Below are positions 8,008-16,158 of a stretch of 64,000 nt of DNA, one piece after another. The position numbers and the translations under genes were made by a program. The notes beneath the pieces were generated by a model. The model was not told the DNA's origin. It made no database searches and saw only the letters and a list, made by a program, of their open reading frames with translations. The DNA comes from Fidelibacterota bacterium (GTDB lineage Bacteria; Fidelibacterota; UBA2242; JAFGTP01), in contig JAFGTP010000058.1 in assembly GCA_016934035.1 (NCBI GenBank), forward strand, positions 1-64,000. Reading direction: 5' to 3'. Position 1 is the first letter of the stretch. Each line of letters starts with the position of its first letter.

Positions 8008-8985
8008 GTGAAAGGATTTTTCAGGTTTATTACAATTACTGCGTTGGTCATCATTGTTTTTACGGTGCTGATGTATAAAAGTCCGCTTTATACCTACATG
8101 GCTAAATATTCATTGAATAAGCGCGTCATGCCCAGGCTGGAAGCTTTTTTAAGGGAGTCCTATCTTTATGAAAATTCAAATCTGAGTCAACTCACCTATA
8201 AATTCAACAGCACAGTCATTATCAAACTGAAAAGAAATGCCATCTACAATCCTCAGGATACACGAATATTCGTTCAGGGATTTGCAGACCTTTATTACGG
8301 TACCTTTGAAAAAATGTCGGTTTTTTATTTTCCTTTCCGGACTTTCGATATCAAATATATTGTCAAAGACTCAGAAGACCTGGGAGCCATCTACCTTTAC
8401 AATAATCATGAACTCATTGACAATTACGCTAAAATAAGAGAAACGATTATTAAAATCGAAGCCGAGACAAAAAAAGAAAAAGACATGGCTAAAAAAATGA
8501 ATGAAGCCAGAGAAAAGGAAAAAAGGTTGGCTAAAAAGGCCTTCGGTTTTGTCAATTTTGGCGATACCCAGGATGAGACGATGCAGAAACTGGAACAGGA
8601 CCCCCGGGTGAAAATTGAAGAGTTAATGATCAATAATCCAATTTACAAGGTGAATCTGGGCGGGTCTGTGTTTAATCTGAAGCCGGTTTATCGGGAAAAT
8701 AAACTGGTGCTCATGAATTTTGTATCTGATAGTTACACCCGGGACCAGTATGGTGGCGGACTGCGTCAAAACTGGAAAAATGTCCTGGATTATTTCACGC
8801 AGTTGTATGGTGAAACAGAAGAAAATTTTGTCACCCCGGAGCAATTGGTGGAAAACTATATCGAATGGACGGCCCGGTGGGTCGTGGACAAAAAGAAAAT
8901 TCAGGTTGGTCTGAGCAAAACCGGTGAATTTTTTCATATTGTTGTCTGGATCAACCATGAGGATTTTCAAATGGATAAGTTTTAA
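8008..8985 (+). CDS. Membrane-anchored protein of unknown function with coiled coil
   Basis: The 325-residue product starts with GTG, 4 bases after the preceding gene; AAAGGAG (7992-7998) is the ribosome binding site and there is no better ATG. One N-terminal hydrophobic segment (about residues 8-24) anchors it. Residues 145-185 are strongly charged with K/E-rich heptads (KKEKDMAKKMNEAREKEKR), probably a coiled coil. The C-terminal 140 residues form a globular domain of alternating polar and aromatic residues with no motif I know. Shared transcription with the four-helix membrane protein suggests a common envelope function. Confidence 0.7.
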   Translation: MKGFFRFITITALVIIVFTVLMYKSPLYTYMAKYSLNKRVMPRLEAFLRESYLYENSNLSQLTYKFNSTVIIKLKRNAIYNPQDTRIFVQGFADLYYGTFEKMSVFYFPFRTFDIKYIVKDSEDLGAIYLYNNHELIDNYAKIRETIIKIEAETKKEKDMAKKMNEAREKEKRLAKKAFGFVNFGDTQDETMQKLEQDPRVKIEELMINNPIYKVNLGGSVFNLKPVYRENKLVLMNFVSDSYTRDQYGGGLRQNWKNVLDYFTQLYGETEENFVTPEQLVENYIEWTARWVVDKKKIQVGLSKTGEFFHIVVWINHEDFQMDKF

Positions 8986-9005
8986 AAAGGGGCTATAAAA
9001 ATCCC

Positions 9006-9040
9006 AAAGCCTCCAAGGGATAGGAGGCTTTCAACTTTTT
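9006..9040 (+). terminator. Intrinsic terminator
   Basis: Arms AAAGCCTCC (9006-9014) and GGAGGCTTT (9023-9031), followed by CAAC and a run of five T. It ends the two-gene unit 7476-8985. Confidence 0.75.
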
Positions 9041-9201
9041 GGTAAGTTTGGCAGTTGATTGGGATATATTCTTAAGATAAAAAAATTTCTGATTAATTCA
9101 AAGTTTCAAAACGCACTTTCATTAATTCATAATAAAAAATTTTAATTCCTCAAATGGTGGTTTTATTCCTTTTCTTTTTTACCTCTCTGCTTTTTTTCTT
9201 A

Positions 9202-9237
9202 AATATTGATTGTAACAGGAATATTGATTGTAACAGG
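9202..9237. repeat. Perfect tandem duplication of 18 bp
   Basis: AATATTGATTGTAACAGG occurs twice, head to tail with no spacer, in the 392-base gap before the first YfiR-like gene. Being exact, it is a recent duplication or a direct-repeat binding site. Confidence 0.85.
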
Positions 9238-9297
9238 CTTGTCTGGTTTTTTAAAAAGGGAAATAAGGAAAATGGGAATTGTCAAAAAAAATACTTT

Positions 9298-9350
9298 TTT
9301 TGACAACTTTTACAAATGATGACAAGTCATAGGGCTGTATGTAAGTTTGG
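9298..9350 (+). promoter_or_regulatory. Upstream block A, shared with the paralogous gene
   Basis: The stretch TGACAACTTTTACAAA ... ACAAGTCATAGG ... TGTA begins 77 bases before the first YfiR-like gene and is conserved at 10181-10220, 74 bases before the second. It is followed by TAAGTTTG (9342-9349), which fits the Bacteroidetes -7 element TAnnTTTG, although no TTTG lies 19-21 bases upstream of it. It is probably a promoter with a regulator site, duplicated together with the gene. Confidence 0.5.
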
Positions 9351-9377
9351 CAAGTTATTTTAAGAAAGGGATTAAAA

Positions 9378-9956
9378 ATGAAGAAAATGGTTGTAACACT
9401 AATGGTTTTGGTAATGCTGTTCAGCCTGCAAAGTTTTGCAAAAGACAGCAAGATAACCAATGAGCGGTTCGTTTTGGGAGCCATGTCACTTTGTGCATTA
9501 AATGAGACACTCCAGGGAAAAGAAACCCTTGACGTGTTTGTTTTGGGTGATGCGGATGTTGCAGAAGAATTGAAAATATTTTTGGATCAGAGAGTCGGCT
9601 TTATTCGACTCAATTCCATCAAACAAGGCGTTGAATTACCCAAAGTAAAACCGGATGTACTTCTGGTTTGTGATGAAAACCAATGTAAAACGGCAATTGA
9701 TTATTGTCGGGAAAACAAAGTTTTTAGTATCACCAATGTATCACAGCTGTGTCTGAAAGGACTCAGTTCTGCCATCGTTGCAAAATCACCCGGCAGATTA
9801 CAAAACAAGTATTCCATGACCTCGGTTTATGCAAAGATTAATAAAGAAGCTTTGTTTGCCGAAGGCATGGTTTTTCATCCTCAGGTTATGGATGTCGCCA
9901 AACCGGTGGAAGACAATAAGTATGAAAAAGATTTAGTTATGGTACAATTGTATTAA
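9378..9956 (+). CDS. Secreted YfiR-like (DUF4154) protein, copy 1
   Basis: The 192-residue product has a signal peptide (MKKMVVTLMVLVMLFSLQSFA). The mature part follows the YfiR/DUF4154 pattern: a first strand after a helix (LDVFVLGDADVAEEL), the middle PDVLLVCDE where YfiR has CD-x-L-F-I, a turn FSITNVS, and the closing INKEALFAEGMVFHPQVMDVAKPV, which corresponds to the family's N-x-x-A-x-x-x-G-L-x-x-S-x-L-L-x-L-A. YfiR-type proteins act in the periplasm, in one known case by holding a membrane diguanylate cyclase inactive; no such cyclase is adjacent here. There are four cysteines in the mature protein. The gene at 10255 is a close paralogue in tandem, each with its own upstream region. Confidence 0.72.
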   Translation: MKKMVVTLMVLVMLFSLQSFAKDSKITNERFVLGAMSLCALNETLQGKETLDVFVLGDADVAEELKIFLDQRVGFIRLNSIKQGVELPKVKPDVLLVCDENQCKTAIDYCRENKVFSITNVSQLCLKGLSSAIVAKSPGRLQNKYSMTSVYAKINKEALFAEGMVFHPQVMDVAKPVEDNKYEKDLVMVQLY

Positions 9957-10005
9957 TCTTATAATATTTTCATATTTTTTTTGAAAATTGATCCTCTTTC
10001 TTTTT

Positions 10006-10038
10006 TTTGAAAATATAATCCTTTTTTTGGTAAGTTTG
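10006..10038 (+). promoter_or_regulatory. Bacteroidetes-type promoter candidate
   Basis: TTTG (10006-10009), 21 bases, then TAAGTTTG (10031-10038). Nothing is encoded between here and the hairpin at 10091-10122, so if it works it makes a short non-coding RNA of about 70-80 nt. The core GGTAAGTTTGGsAGTTG also appears at 9041-9057. Confidence 0.35.
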
Positions 10039-10090
10039 GGAGTTGTTTTTCAAAATAAGAAATTTAAGATTGAATCATAATTTCAGATAG

Positions 10091-10122
10091 AAGCAACCCT
10101 TTATAAGGGTTGCTTTTTTTTT
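10091..10122 (+). terminator. Strong intrinsic terminator
   Basis: Perfect 11-bp arms AAGCAACCCTT / AAGGGTTGCTT with a 3-base loop and a T run of ten. It lies 135 bases after the stop of the first YfiR-like gene and could end that transcript or a small RNA begun near 10045. Confidence 0.85.
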
Positions 10123-10180
10123 ATAATCAATAATTTAGTTGATTTTCTATTTTTTTATTTTTAAAAAAAATGTAAAAAAA

Positions 10181-10220
10181 TGACAACCTTTCATAAAATT
10201 ACAATGTCATAGGCATGTAA
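10181..10220 (+). promoter_or_regulatory. Upstream block B of the second YfiR-like gene
   Basis: TGACAACCTTTCATAAAA ... ACAATGTCATAGG ... TGTA matches the block at 9298-9340 in order and spacing, 74 bases before the ATG. The conservation of non-coding sequence between the paralogues suggests a common regulator. Confidence 0.5.
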
Positions 10221-10254
10221 AAAATTTGATAATATACAAGAAAGGAAATTTGTT

Positions 10255-10836
10255 ATGAAAAAATTAAATTTAATAGTAGTAGTCGTTGTTTTGTTGGCCA
10301 TGAGCCTTCAGGCCTTTGCTGGTGATTTCAGGTTAACAAACAAAAGATTTGTCCTGGGTGCAACATCCCTTTGCGCCTTAAATGAAACCCTTCAGAAAAA
10401 AGATGTTCTGACTATTTATGTTTTGGGCGACCAAAATGTTGCTGAAGAATTGCTGATCTTTAAAAATCAGAAAATCGGCTTTGCAAAGTTAACAGAAGTG
10501 ACCTTTGGCCAGAATTTGCCGGCAGTCAAGCCGGATGTCATGCTCATTTGTGATGAAACAAAAGTTGCTGATGCAACGGATTATTGCCGGGATATGGGTG
10601 TTTTCAGCATTGCCAGAAGTACAGCTGCCTGTAAAAATGGTGCTTCCACAGCCATCGTTTCAAAACTGCCCCTGACTTTTGAAAACAAATATTCCATCAG
10701 TACCCTTTACGCAACCATTAATAAATCTTCACTCTTCGCTGAAGGAATGATAATGCATGCTCAGGTTTGGAATGTGGCTAAGCCCGTGGATGATTCCGGG
10801 TCCGGAAAAGAATTGGCTTATTTGCAATTGTTTTAA
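10255..10836 (+). CDS. Secreted YfiR-like (DUF4154) protein, copy 2
   Basis: The 193-residue product is clearly homologous to the gene at 9378 over its whole length: signal peptide ending SLQAFA, then RFVLGATSLCALNETLQ, VLGDQNVAEEL, PDVMLICDE, DYCRDMGVFSIA, STAIVSKLP and INKSSLFAEGMIMHAQVWNVAKPV. The closing segment is the best match to the YfiR/DUF4154 pattern. The cysteine in LCALNE and the one in DYCR are kept in both copies. The start is set by AAGGAAA before the ATG. It is monocistronic, between the terminators at 10091 and 10860. The function is probably that of a periplasmic signalling or binding protein. Confidence 0.72.
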   Translation: MKKLNLIVVVVVLLAMSLQAFAGDFRLTNKRFVLGATSLCALNETLQKKDVLTIYVLGDQNVAEELLIFKNQKIGFAKLTEVTFGQNLPAVKPDVMLICDETKVADATDYCRDMGVFSIARSTAACKNGASTAIVSKLPLTFENKYSISTLYATINKSSLFAEGMIMHAQVWNVAKPVDDSGSGKELAYLQLF

Positions 10837-10859
10837 AATTTTATCTGGCATAATCAGAG

Positions 10860-10890
10860 AAAAAGGCAGTCTTTACAGGCTGCCTTTTTT
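10860..10890 (+). terminator. Intrinsic terminator
   Basis: Arms AAAAAGGCAG and CTGCCTTTTT with a 10-base loop and a T run, 24 bases after the second YfiR-like gene. Confidence 0.85.
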
Positions 10891-10973
10891 ATTATAAAAG
10901 AATATTGAAAATAAAAAAAAAATTCTAAATTAGCCCACATTGTAAACATAATAAAAATTTAAAACGGAGGATA

Positions 10974-11705
10974 ATGATGTTTAAAAGTGTAAAAACATAC
11001 CTTGTTATTGCGTTAATCATGCTGATCGCAGGAAGTTCCTTTGCCGGGGAATATAAAAAGTACCAGGTGAAAAGCGGAAAAGTAGTCTACAAAATGTCCG
11101 GTAATGCTGAAGGTGAAACAATCACTTACTGGGACGATTACGGTTACAAAGAAGTCCAGTTCAGCAAAACAAAAACCAAAATCTGGGGCATGACCAACGA
11201 AGAAAATAAAACAGTGCTGACTCTTGGTTCAGAAGTTTACACCTGGAAAGAAGGCGATGATAAGGTTTATAAAGCAGCCAATCCTGCCGCTGAAATCTGG
11301 GAAGAAGAAAATTATGATGAAAAAGATGTCGAGGAATTTAGTTTTAAAGCCATGGAATCTCTCGGATTTAAAAAAACCGGGGAAGAAAAACTGGATGGTA
11401 AACTTTGTGATGTCTATGAAGGCATGGGAAAAATCTGGATATGGAAGAAAAATGGCATCGGTATCAAAACCGATTTGACAGTTATGGGTATCCATATCAT
11501 TTCTGATTTGGTTGATATGGAATTGGACATCAAAGTGGATAAAAAACTTTTTAAATATCCTGAAAACCTGACCATCGTTGATGAAACCAACATGCAGGAA
11601 ATGATGGAGGAACAGGATTCTTCCGATGAAGAAATGTCACCTGAAGAGATTGAGGAAGCCAAGGAAGCTGCCAAACAAATGCTTAAAGGCCTGTTTGGAA
11701 AATGA
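10974..11705 (+). CDS. Secreted protein of unknown function, acidic C-terminus
   Basis: The 243-residue product has a signal peptide (hydrophobic core YLVIALIMLIAG, cleavage near SFA-GEY). The mature part alternates short beta strands (YKKYQVKSGKVVYKMSGN, TITYWDDYGYKEVQ, KIWGMTNEENKTVLTLG) in a way that recalls LolA/LppX-like or DUF4412-type periplasmic beta sheets; this is a fold guess, not a family match. The last 45 residues are strongly acidic and methionine-rich (QEMMEEQDSSDEEMSPEEIEE) and probably helical. GGAGG sits 6 bases before the ATG; a second ATG follows immediately, so translation may start one codon later. It stands alone between two terminators. Confidence 0.7.
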   Translation: MMFKSVKTYLVIALIMLIAGSSFAGEYKKYQVKSGKVVYKMSGNAEGETITYWDDYGYKEVQFSKTKTKIWGMTNEENKTVLTLGSEVYTWKEGDDKVYKAANPAAEIWEEENYDEKDVEEFSFKAMESLGFKKTGEEKLDGKLCDVYEGMGKIWIWKKNGIGIKTDLTVMGIHIISDLVDMELDIKVDKKLFKYPENLTIVDETNMQEMMEEQDSSDEEMSPEEIEEAKEAAKQMLKGLFGK

Positions 11706-11730
11706 AATAATTTTTAAAATCATTTTTTTG

Positions 11731-11766
11731 AAACCTTTCGTGTGACTTTAACCCGAAAGGTTTTTT
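11731..11766. terminator. Bidirectional terminator between convergent genes
   Basis: Arms AAACCTTTCG (11731-11740) and CGAAAGGTTT (11754-11763) with T residues to 11766. It closes the plus-strand gene ending at 11705 and touches the stop of the minus-strand GWxTD gene. Confidence 0.8.
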
Positions 11767-13264
11767 ATTTTATAACCAATGGACTCTTTTCCTGGACCAT
11801 TCTGTTGGCATTGTGGTCCTCGATATACAATTCCATTTCATAGTTTCCGGAAGGAAGGTCAAAAGGAATGCGAAAAGTCTGGATTTCATCACTTTTCACT
11901 GTCCGAATATAGGGCAGGGATTTCTCTTTCATGACATCACCGGCTTTCCGGATTTCATACTGGATTGATATCAGGGAGTAGAAATTTTCATTTTTGATAC
12001 TTTTGTAATACATCGGAGTGAATTGTATAACCAGACTGTTGTTGATAAAAGTGAGATGTAAATCAGAAATTTTTTTCTGGGTCTGATATTCATAATAAAA
12101 GGTTTTATTTTCAACAAATTTGGTTCTGAAATTGTCAATTAGAAGGGCCATCTCATTTTCCATTTCAACCAGGGTATTCTGATCTGAAAAACCGGTGTTG
12201 CCGTCACCCAGACGTCTCATCTGCGCCGCCTGGGGTGATGTAAGTGCCGATATCTTGGCCTGACTTTCCAGCAGGCGCATACTTCTTTCGCCGGGCTGGA
12301 TTTCATTGCCTTCAATGTTGCTGGAATATTTTTTTATCCTGAAATCAACCCCCAGGGAAGCATAGTACCAATCTTCAAAATCCAGGTCACTCTGGGTCCA
12401 GTCTTTGGACCGGTTGTTTTGTATGGAAATTTGGGAAGGTTCGCCGTATTTAAGGAAAATTTCTCCCCGTGCATCCCAGGGAGCCCTCTTGGTCCAGGGG
12501 CGAAGCCGGTTTTCGCTTTTTGCTTTAAAAGCGTCGGAACCAAATTTTTTTCCCATGGTTTGATCGATCAGGCTGACGACTTTACCTCTTTTTTCCATAA
12601 TCCCGGAACTGTCAACCTGTGAAAAGTGGGTCCAATTGTAGCGGAGTCGCCGGTCAAACTCCTCCTTTAATTCATTTTTTTTTGTACCCGGTGTGGGATC
12701 ATTGTTTAGCCAGAAAAGTTTTAAAAAGGTCTCCCGGTCGCTTTTTGAACTTAACTTCCAATATTCCTTGAAAACTTTCTCATCAGCCATTAGCCAAAAC
12801 CCGTAAGTAACCAGTTCCAGCCAGGACCAGTTCCCTTCTTTCAGCATCTGTTTGTATTGTTTATATTTATCACTGTAAAACAGAGATTTGACCGGTGAAA
12901 ATTTAACTTCATTTCGTCCGGGAAAAAAAGCATTTCCATAGACCACTACGGAGTCCAGTATTAGGGTTTTGTCAAAGAGATTAAAACTGGTGAAGAGTTC
13001 CGGGCTTCTGCCAAATACAATGGGGCGGGTGATGGTGTAATATTTAATATGATTAAAAAAAATCTCGTTGACCCTGTCCAACTGGTCAAAAATGAAATAA
13101 CCGCTTTTATCGGTCAGGACTCCCCGGGATGAATCACTCAGAAACACCTGTACATCGGGAATGCCGTAGCCGGTTTCCCCGTCATAAACATACCCTTTCA
13201 GCGTATATTGGCCGGCCAGGGCAATAGAACCCCATAAGATTGAAAATATGAGTAAATATTTCAT
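11765..13264 (-). CDS. GWxTD-domain protein with N-terminal regulatory-like domain
   Basis: The chosen start at 13264 gives 499 residues beginning with a signal peptide (MKYLLIFSILWGSIALA) and preceded by AAGGA; an open frame continues 20 codons upstream but without a ribosome binding site. Residues about 20-110 are a carboxypeptidase-regulatory-like domain (LKGYVYDGETGYGIPDVQVFL ... DKSGYFIFD). Downstream, FWLNNDPTPGTKKNELKEEF and, later, DARGEIFLKYGEPSQI match the GWxTD domain (FWkrrDPTPgT-NE ... GriyikyGeP), a domain of unknown function in secreted proteins of Ignavibacteria, Calditrichota, Acidobacteria and relatives. The C-terminal 100 residues form a beta-sandwich-like region. The same leader AGGATTCC(A/T)ATGAAA is found before the gene at 16158. 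Confidence 0.8.
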   Translation of the reverse strand: MKYLLIFSILWGSIALAGQYTLKGYVYDGETGYGIPDVQVFLSDSSRGVLTDKSGYFIFDQLDRVNEIFFNHIKYYTITRPIVFGRSPELFTSFNLFDKTLILDSVVVYGNAFFPGRNEVKFSPVKSLFYSDKYKQYKQMLKEGNWSWLELVTYGFWLMADEKVFKEYWKLSSKSDRETFLKLFWLNNDPTPGTKKNELKEEFDRRLRYNWTHFSQVDSSGIMEKRGKVVSLIDQTMGKKFGSDAFKAKSENRLRPWTKRAPWDARGEIFLKYGEPSQISIQNNRSKDWTQSDLDFEDWYYASLGVDFRIKKYSSNIEGNEIQPGERSMRLLESQAKISALTSPQAAQMRRLGDGNTGFSDQNTLVEMENEMALLIDNFRTKFVENKTFYYEYQTQKKISDLHLTFINNSLVIQFTPMYYKSIKNENFYSLISIQYEIRKAGDVMKEKSLPYIRTVKSDEIQTFRIPFDLPSGNYEMELYIEDHNANRMVQEKSPLVIK

Positions 13265-13431
13265 AGGAATCCTTGCATATACCAAACTAATATTCACATT
13301 ATATAAAAGTATTTCGAAAATCAAGAATTTTTATTTTGACCGGGCGATTGTGTCAATGAAGCAATGAGTGGAAAGAATAAATTGAAAAGAGGGATTTTGG
13401 AATCTAAAAATTGTTGCCTTAAATTTTCCTC

Positions 13432-14109
13432 ATGAAATCCTTAATTATTTATGAAGACAATCACCTGATGGTTGTAGTGAAACCGGCGGGATTGCTGGTC
13501 CAGGGAGATGAGACCGGCGATCAGACCTTGTTTGATAGGGTAAAAGAATATATTCGGCTGGAATATCAAAAACCAGGTAATGTTTATCTGGGATTGGTCC
13601 ACCGCCTTGACCGTCCTGCCTCCGGCCTCGTCTGCTTTGCAAAAACATCCAAAGCCGCTGCCCGATTGTCTGCGCAATTTCGGCAGAAGACGGCTGTAAA
13701 AAAATATCTGGCTCTGGTGGAAGGCAATGTACCGGAATCAGGTTGTTTCAGGGACTCAATCGAACGCCGGGAACAGCACAGTTTTATTTCATCAAAAGGC
13801 AAAACCGCGGTCCTCTCTTTTCAAAAAATAGCCTTCAAAAATAATATTTCCATGGTGGAAGTAGACCTCAAAACCGGTCGTCATCATCAGATTCGGGTGC
13901 AATTTGCCCATCGGGGTTTTTTTCTGCTGGGTGATTTTCGCTATGGATCAAAAATAAAATTTCAGGATCAATCTCTGGCCCTTCATGCCTATTACCTGGA
14001 AATCGAACACCCTACCTTGAAGGAAAGAAAAATTTTTAAAAGCCCACCCGGAGAAAACTGGCCGGAATATTTCAGGACAATAGCAGATAAATGGGTCCAT
14101 GCAGACTAA
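13432..14109 (+). CDS. RluA-family RNA pseudouridine synthase
   Basis: The 225-residue enzyme converts uridine to pseudouridine in rRNA or tRNA. It has the family's catalytic motif HRLDRPASG with the nucleophilic aspartate at position 60, the YEDNHLMVVVKPAGLLVQ strand at the start, KKYLALVEG and TGRHHQIRVQFAHRG near the end. There is no S4 RNA-binding domain, so it belongs to the short RluA/RluC-like class; the target site is not predictable. Its last 11 bases overlap the start of the TrpF-like/Smr fusion gene, so the two are probably translationally coupled. No clear ribosome binding site is seen before the ATG beyond TTTTCCTC. Confidence 0.88.
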   Translation: MKSLIIYEDNHLMVVVKPAGLLVQGDETGDQTLFDRVKEYIRLEYQKPGNVYLGLVHRLDRPASGLVCFAKTSKAAARLSAQFRQKTAVKKYLALVEGNVPESGCFRDSIERREQHSFISSKGKTAVLSFQKIAFKNNISMVEVDLKTGRHHQIRVQFAHRGFFLLGDFRYGSKIKFQDQSLALHAYYLEIEHPTLKERKIFKSPPGENWPEYFRTIADKWVHAD

Positions 14110-15043
14110 TATTATTCAAATAGCCGGTGTGAAAAATGAGACTGAAGTCCGACTTTTACTTGAGAAGGGTGTCAACTTCATCGGCTATCCGTTGCGCCTG
14201 GCCGTCAACCAGGAGGATATCTGTGAAGAGGAAGCCAGGCATATCATCGAAAATACCCGGAGTGCCGCACAATCGGTTCTCATCACATACCTGGATAGAG
14301 CGAAAGAAGTCATGGATATCTGTGATTTTCTTCGGGTAAAAATTGTCCAATTACACGGAGAAATTCCAATCTCCGAGATGAAAAAAATTAAACAATGCCG
14401 GCCGGATATTCAGATAATCAAAAGCCTGGTGGTGGGAAAATACTCCCTGGATGAGCTGGAAAGGCTGCTCCATTATTCCTATCCTTTTGTGGATTATTAC
14501 ATCACCGATACCTACAATCCCATGACCGGAGCCGAGGGCGCAACAGGTCTGGTCCATGATTGGCAAATCAGCCGGGAAATTGTTCGGGTTTCACCCAGAC
14601 CTGTGATTCTGGCAGGAGGGCTGAACCCCCCAAATGTCATTGACGCCATTAAGCTAGTGCGTCCGGCGGGTGTGGATGTCCATACCGGTGTCGAAGATGC
14701 CCAGGGCAATAAACAGAAAGATTTGGTGGAAGAATTTGTCAATCATGCCAGGTGTGCTTTTCAAGAACTGATTGATTTACCTCCCGAGACCTTTTCCCTG
14801 GGTGATACACTGGACCTGCATACATTCCAACCCCGAGAGGTCAAAAATCTGGTCCATGATTTTATTTCCGATTGTCTGGAAAAGGGAATTACCGAAGTGC
14901 GGTTTATTCATGGAAAAGGAAAAGGAGTTTTGAGAGATATTGTCCATTCAGAATTGGAGAAAGATAAGCGGGTGCTGACATACAAACTGGCCCATGACCG
15001 GTTCAGCAGCTGGGGTGCAACCGTGGCTGTTTTGGTAAAATAG
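14099..15043 (+). CDS. TrpF-like barrel fused to a C-terminal Smr domain
   Basis: The 314-residue protein has two parts. Residues 1-215 align with phosphoribosylanthranilate isomerase (TrpF): VQLHGEIP, the ITDT acid-bearing strand, LAGGLNPPNVIDAIKLVRP and VDVHTGVE. However, the first strand reads IQIAGV where the enzyme has K-I-C-G, so the catalytic base Cys is an Ala (residue 9), and no trp genes are nearby. Residues about 235-314 are an Smr domain: LDLHTFQPREVKNLV and IHGKGKGVLR, the motifs of the MutS2/SmrA-type nuclease domain. Known Smr domains cut nucleic acid, some at collided ribosomes. The barrel probably binds a phosphorylated ligand. The 11-base overlap with a pseudouridine synthase gene suggests an RNA-related role. 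Confidence 0.82.
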   Translation: MQTNIIQIAGVKNETEVRLLLEKGVNFIGYPLRLAVNQEDICEEEARHIIENTRSAAQSVLITYLDRAKEVMDICDFLRVKIVQLHGEIPISEMKKIKQCRPDIQIIKSLVVGKYSLDELERLLHYSYPFVDYYITDTYNPMTGAEGATGLVHDWQISREIVRVSPRPVILAGGLNPPNVIDAIKLVRPAGVDVHTGVEDAQGNKQKDLVEEFVNHARCAFQELIDLPPETFSLGDTLDLHTFQPREVKNLVHDFISDCLEKGITEVRFIHGKGKGVLRDIVHSELEKDKRVLTYKLAHDRFSSWGATVAVLVK

Positions 15044-15048
15044 TCGTA

Positions 15049-16158
15049 TCAATTGTCCGGGACATAATCCAGGGGGAGTTGGGATTCCATGCCATAATTT
15101 TGCCAATCTCCACCAACCATTAAATCATTTCGCATTAACAGATTGCCATTGTCATCAGATAAAATCTGGTTTGTGAGCAGTTGTATAAAACCTTTGATTC
15201 GGTTTCGGTACTCTATGATCAGATACTCATCGTGGAGGTTGTAGTCAATTCTATAAAGGTTATTCTGCCGGCTGACAGAGAATACTTCGGAAAAATTCAG
15301 ACTGTTGTAATCGGATTTTTGCAATTTGAAATTTGTATTCAGACTGAATTCCGTATCAAAACTTCTCTTAAACTGATTATTGGGTCCTTTCCTGACTTTC
15401 TTACATTTAAAGATTTTGAAGTTTTTATCGGACGGGTCCTGGTTGATTACGGTTTTGATAAAGTGCCGAAAGCTTCCCTGGTAAACATAGACCCTGTTTT
15501 CTTTCCAGTACTTTGATTCATGGCTATCCTGAGTTGACATTTCATTAAAATTGATGAAATATTCCCATTTTAAATTGAAATGGTTTTCATGGCTGACCCA
15601 ATGGAATTCATTTAAAGCGACTTTCATCTGGTATCCCAGAAAATTATTTTTCACAATAAGCAGTGTATCACAGGTAACTTCATATTCCGGTTTGTGGTAA
15701 TTAAAATCCAGGTACTGGGTGTTTTCAATTTCACAAAATTGATCACTGATTGTTTTGTTGAGGAAAAATTTGTCCAGAAATTTTTGAAGCATCAACTGCC
15801 GCTGATAGTTCTGCAACCAACTTCTTTCAGCCGAAACATAAACGGGTTTTAATTCAACAGACTTAGGTGCCAGCTCAATAATCAGGAAGGTGTTGGTGGC
15901 TTTTTTCAGACCTTTTTCAAGGATTTTGTATCCGATATGCTGAAAGATGAGGTTGGTGTGCAGGTTTTCCGGGTATCGGATGATATAATTACCAGCATCA
16001 TCACTGATCGTGCCGATAGTGGTGCCGGCAAAAAATATATTAACACCCGGTAATGGTAATCCGGTTTCTTTGTCCACCACTCTGCCTCTGCGGACATCAT
16101 CAGCCAGGCCCTGGGTGACGTGGCTAATTAAAAAAAGGAAAATAAAAAAACGTTTCAT
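15049..16158 (-). CDS. Secreted protein with carboxypeptidase-regulatory-like domain
   Basis: The start at 16158 gives 369 residues with a signal peptide (MKRFFIFLFLISHVTQGLA) and has AGGA upstream; the frame is open for 7 further codons without a better signal. Residues about 22-105 are a carboxypeptidase-regulatory-like domain (RRGRVVDKETGLPLPGVNIFF, TIGTISDDAGNYII, FQHIGYKI). The rest is a conserved type of FCB protein in which that domain is followed by a long aromatic-rich region (QNYQRQLMLQKFLDKFF ...) probably forming beta structure at the envelope; its role is unknown. The stop lies 5 bases from the convergent TrpF-like/Smr gene and no terminator separates them. Confidence 0.75.
   Translation of the reverse strand: MKRFFIFLFLISHVTQGLADDVRRGRVVDKETGLPLPGVNIFFAGTTIGTISDDAGNYIIRYPENLHTNLIFQHIGYKILEKGLKKATNTFLIIELAPKSVELKPVYVSAERSWLQNYQRQLMLQKFLDKFFLNKTISDQFCEIENTQYLDFNYHKPEYEVTCDTLLIVKNNFLGYQMKVALNEFHWVSHENHFNLKWEYFINFNEMSTQDSHESKYWKENRVYVYQGSFRHFIKTVINQDPSDKNFKIFKCKKVRKGPNNQFKRSFDTEFSLNTNFKLQKSDYNSLNFSEVFSVSRQNNLYRIDYNLHDEYLIIEYRNRIKGFIQLLTNQILSDDNGNLLMRNDLMVGGDWQNYGMESQLPLDYVPDN

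Noticed and set aside
9341-9360. Sigma-54 type promoter (TTTGGCA)
   Set aside because: The GC element 10 bases downstream that sigma-54 needs is missing at all three copies of the motif.
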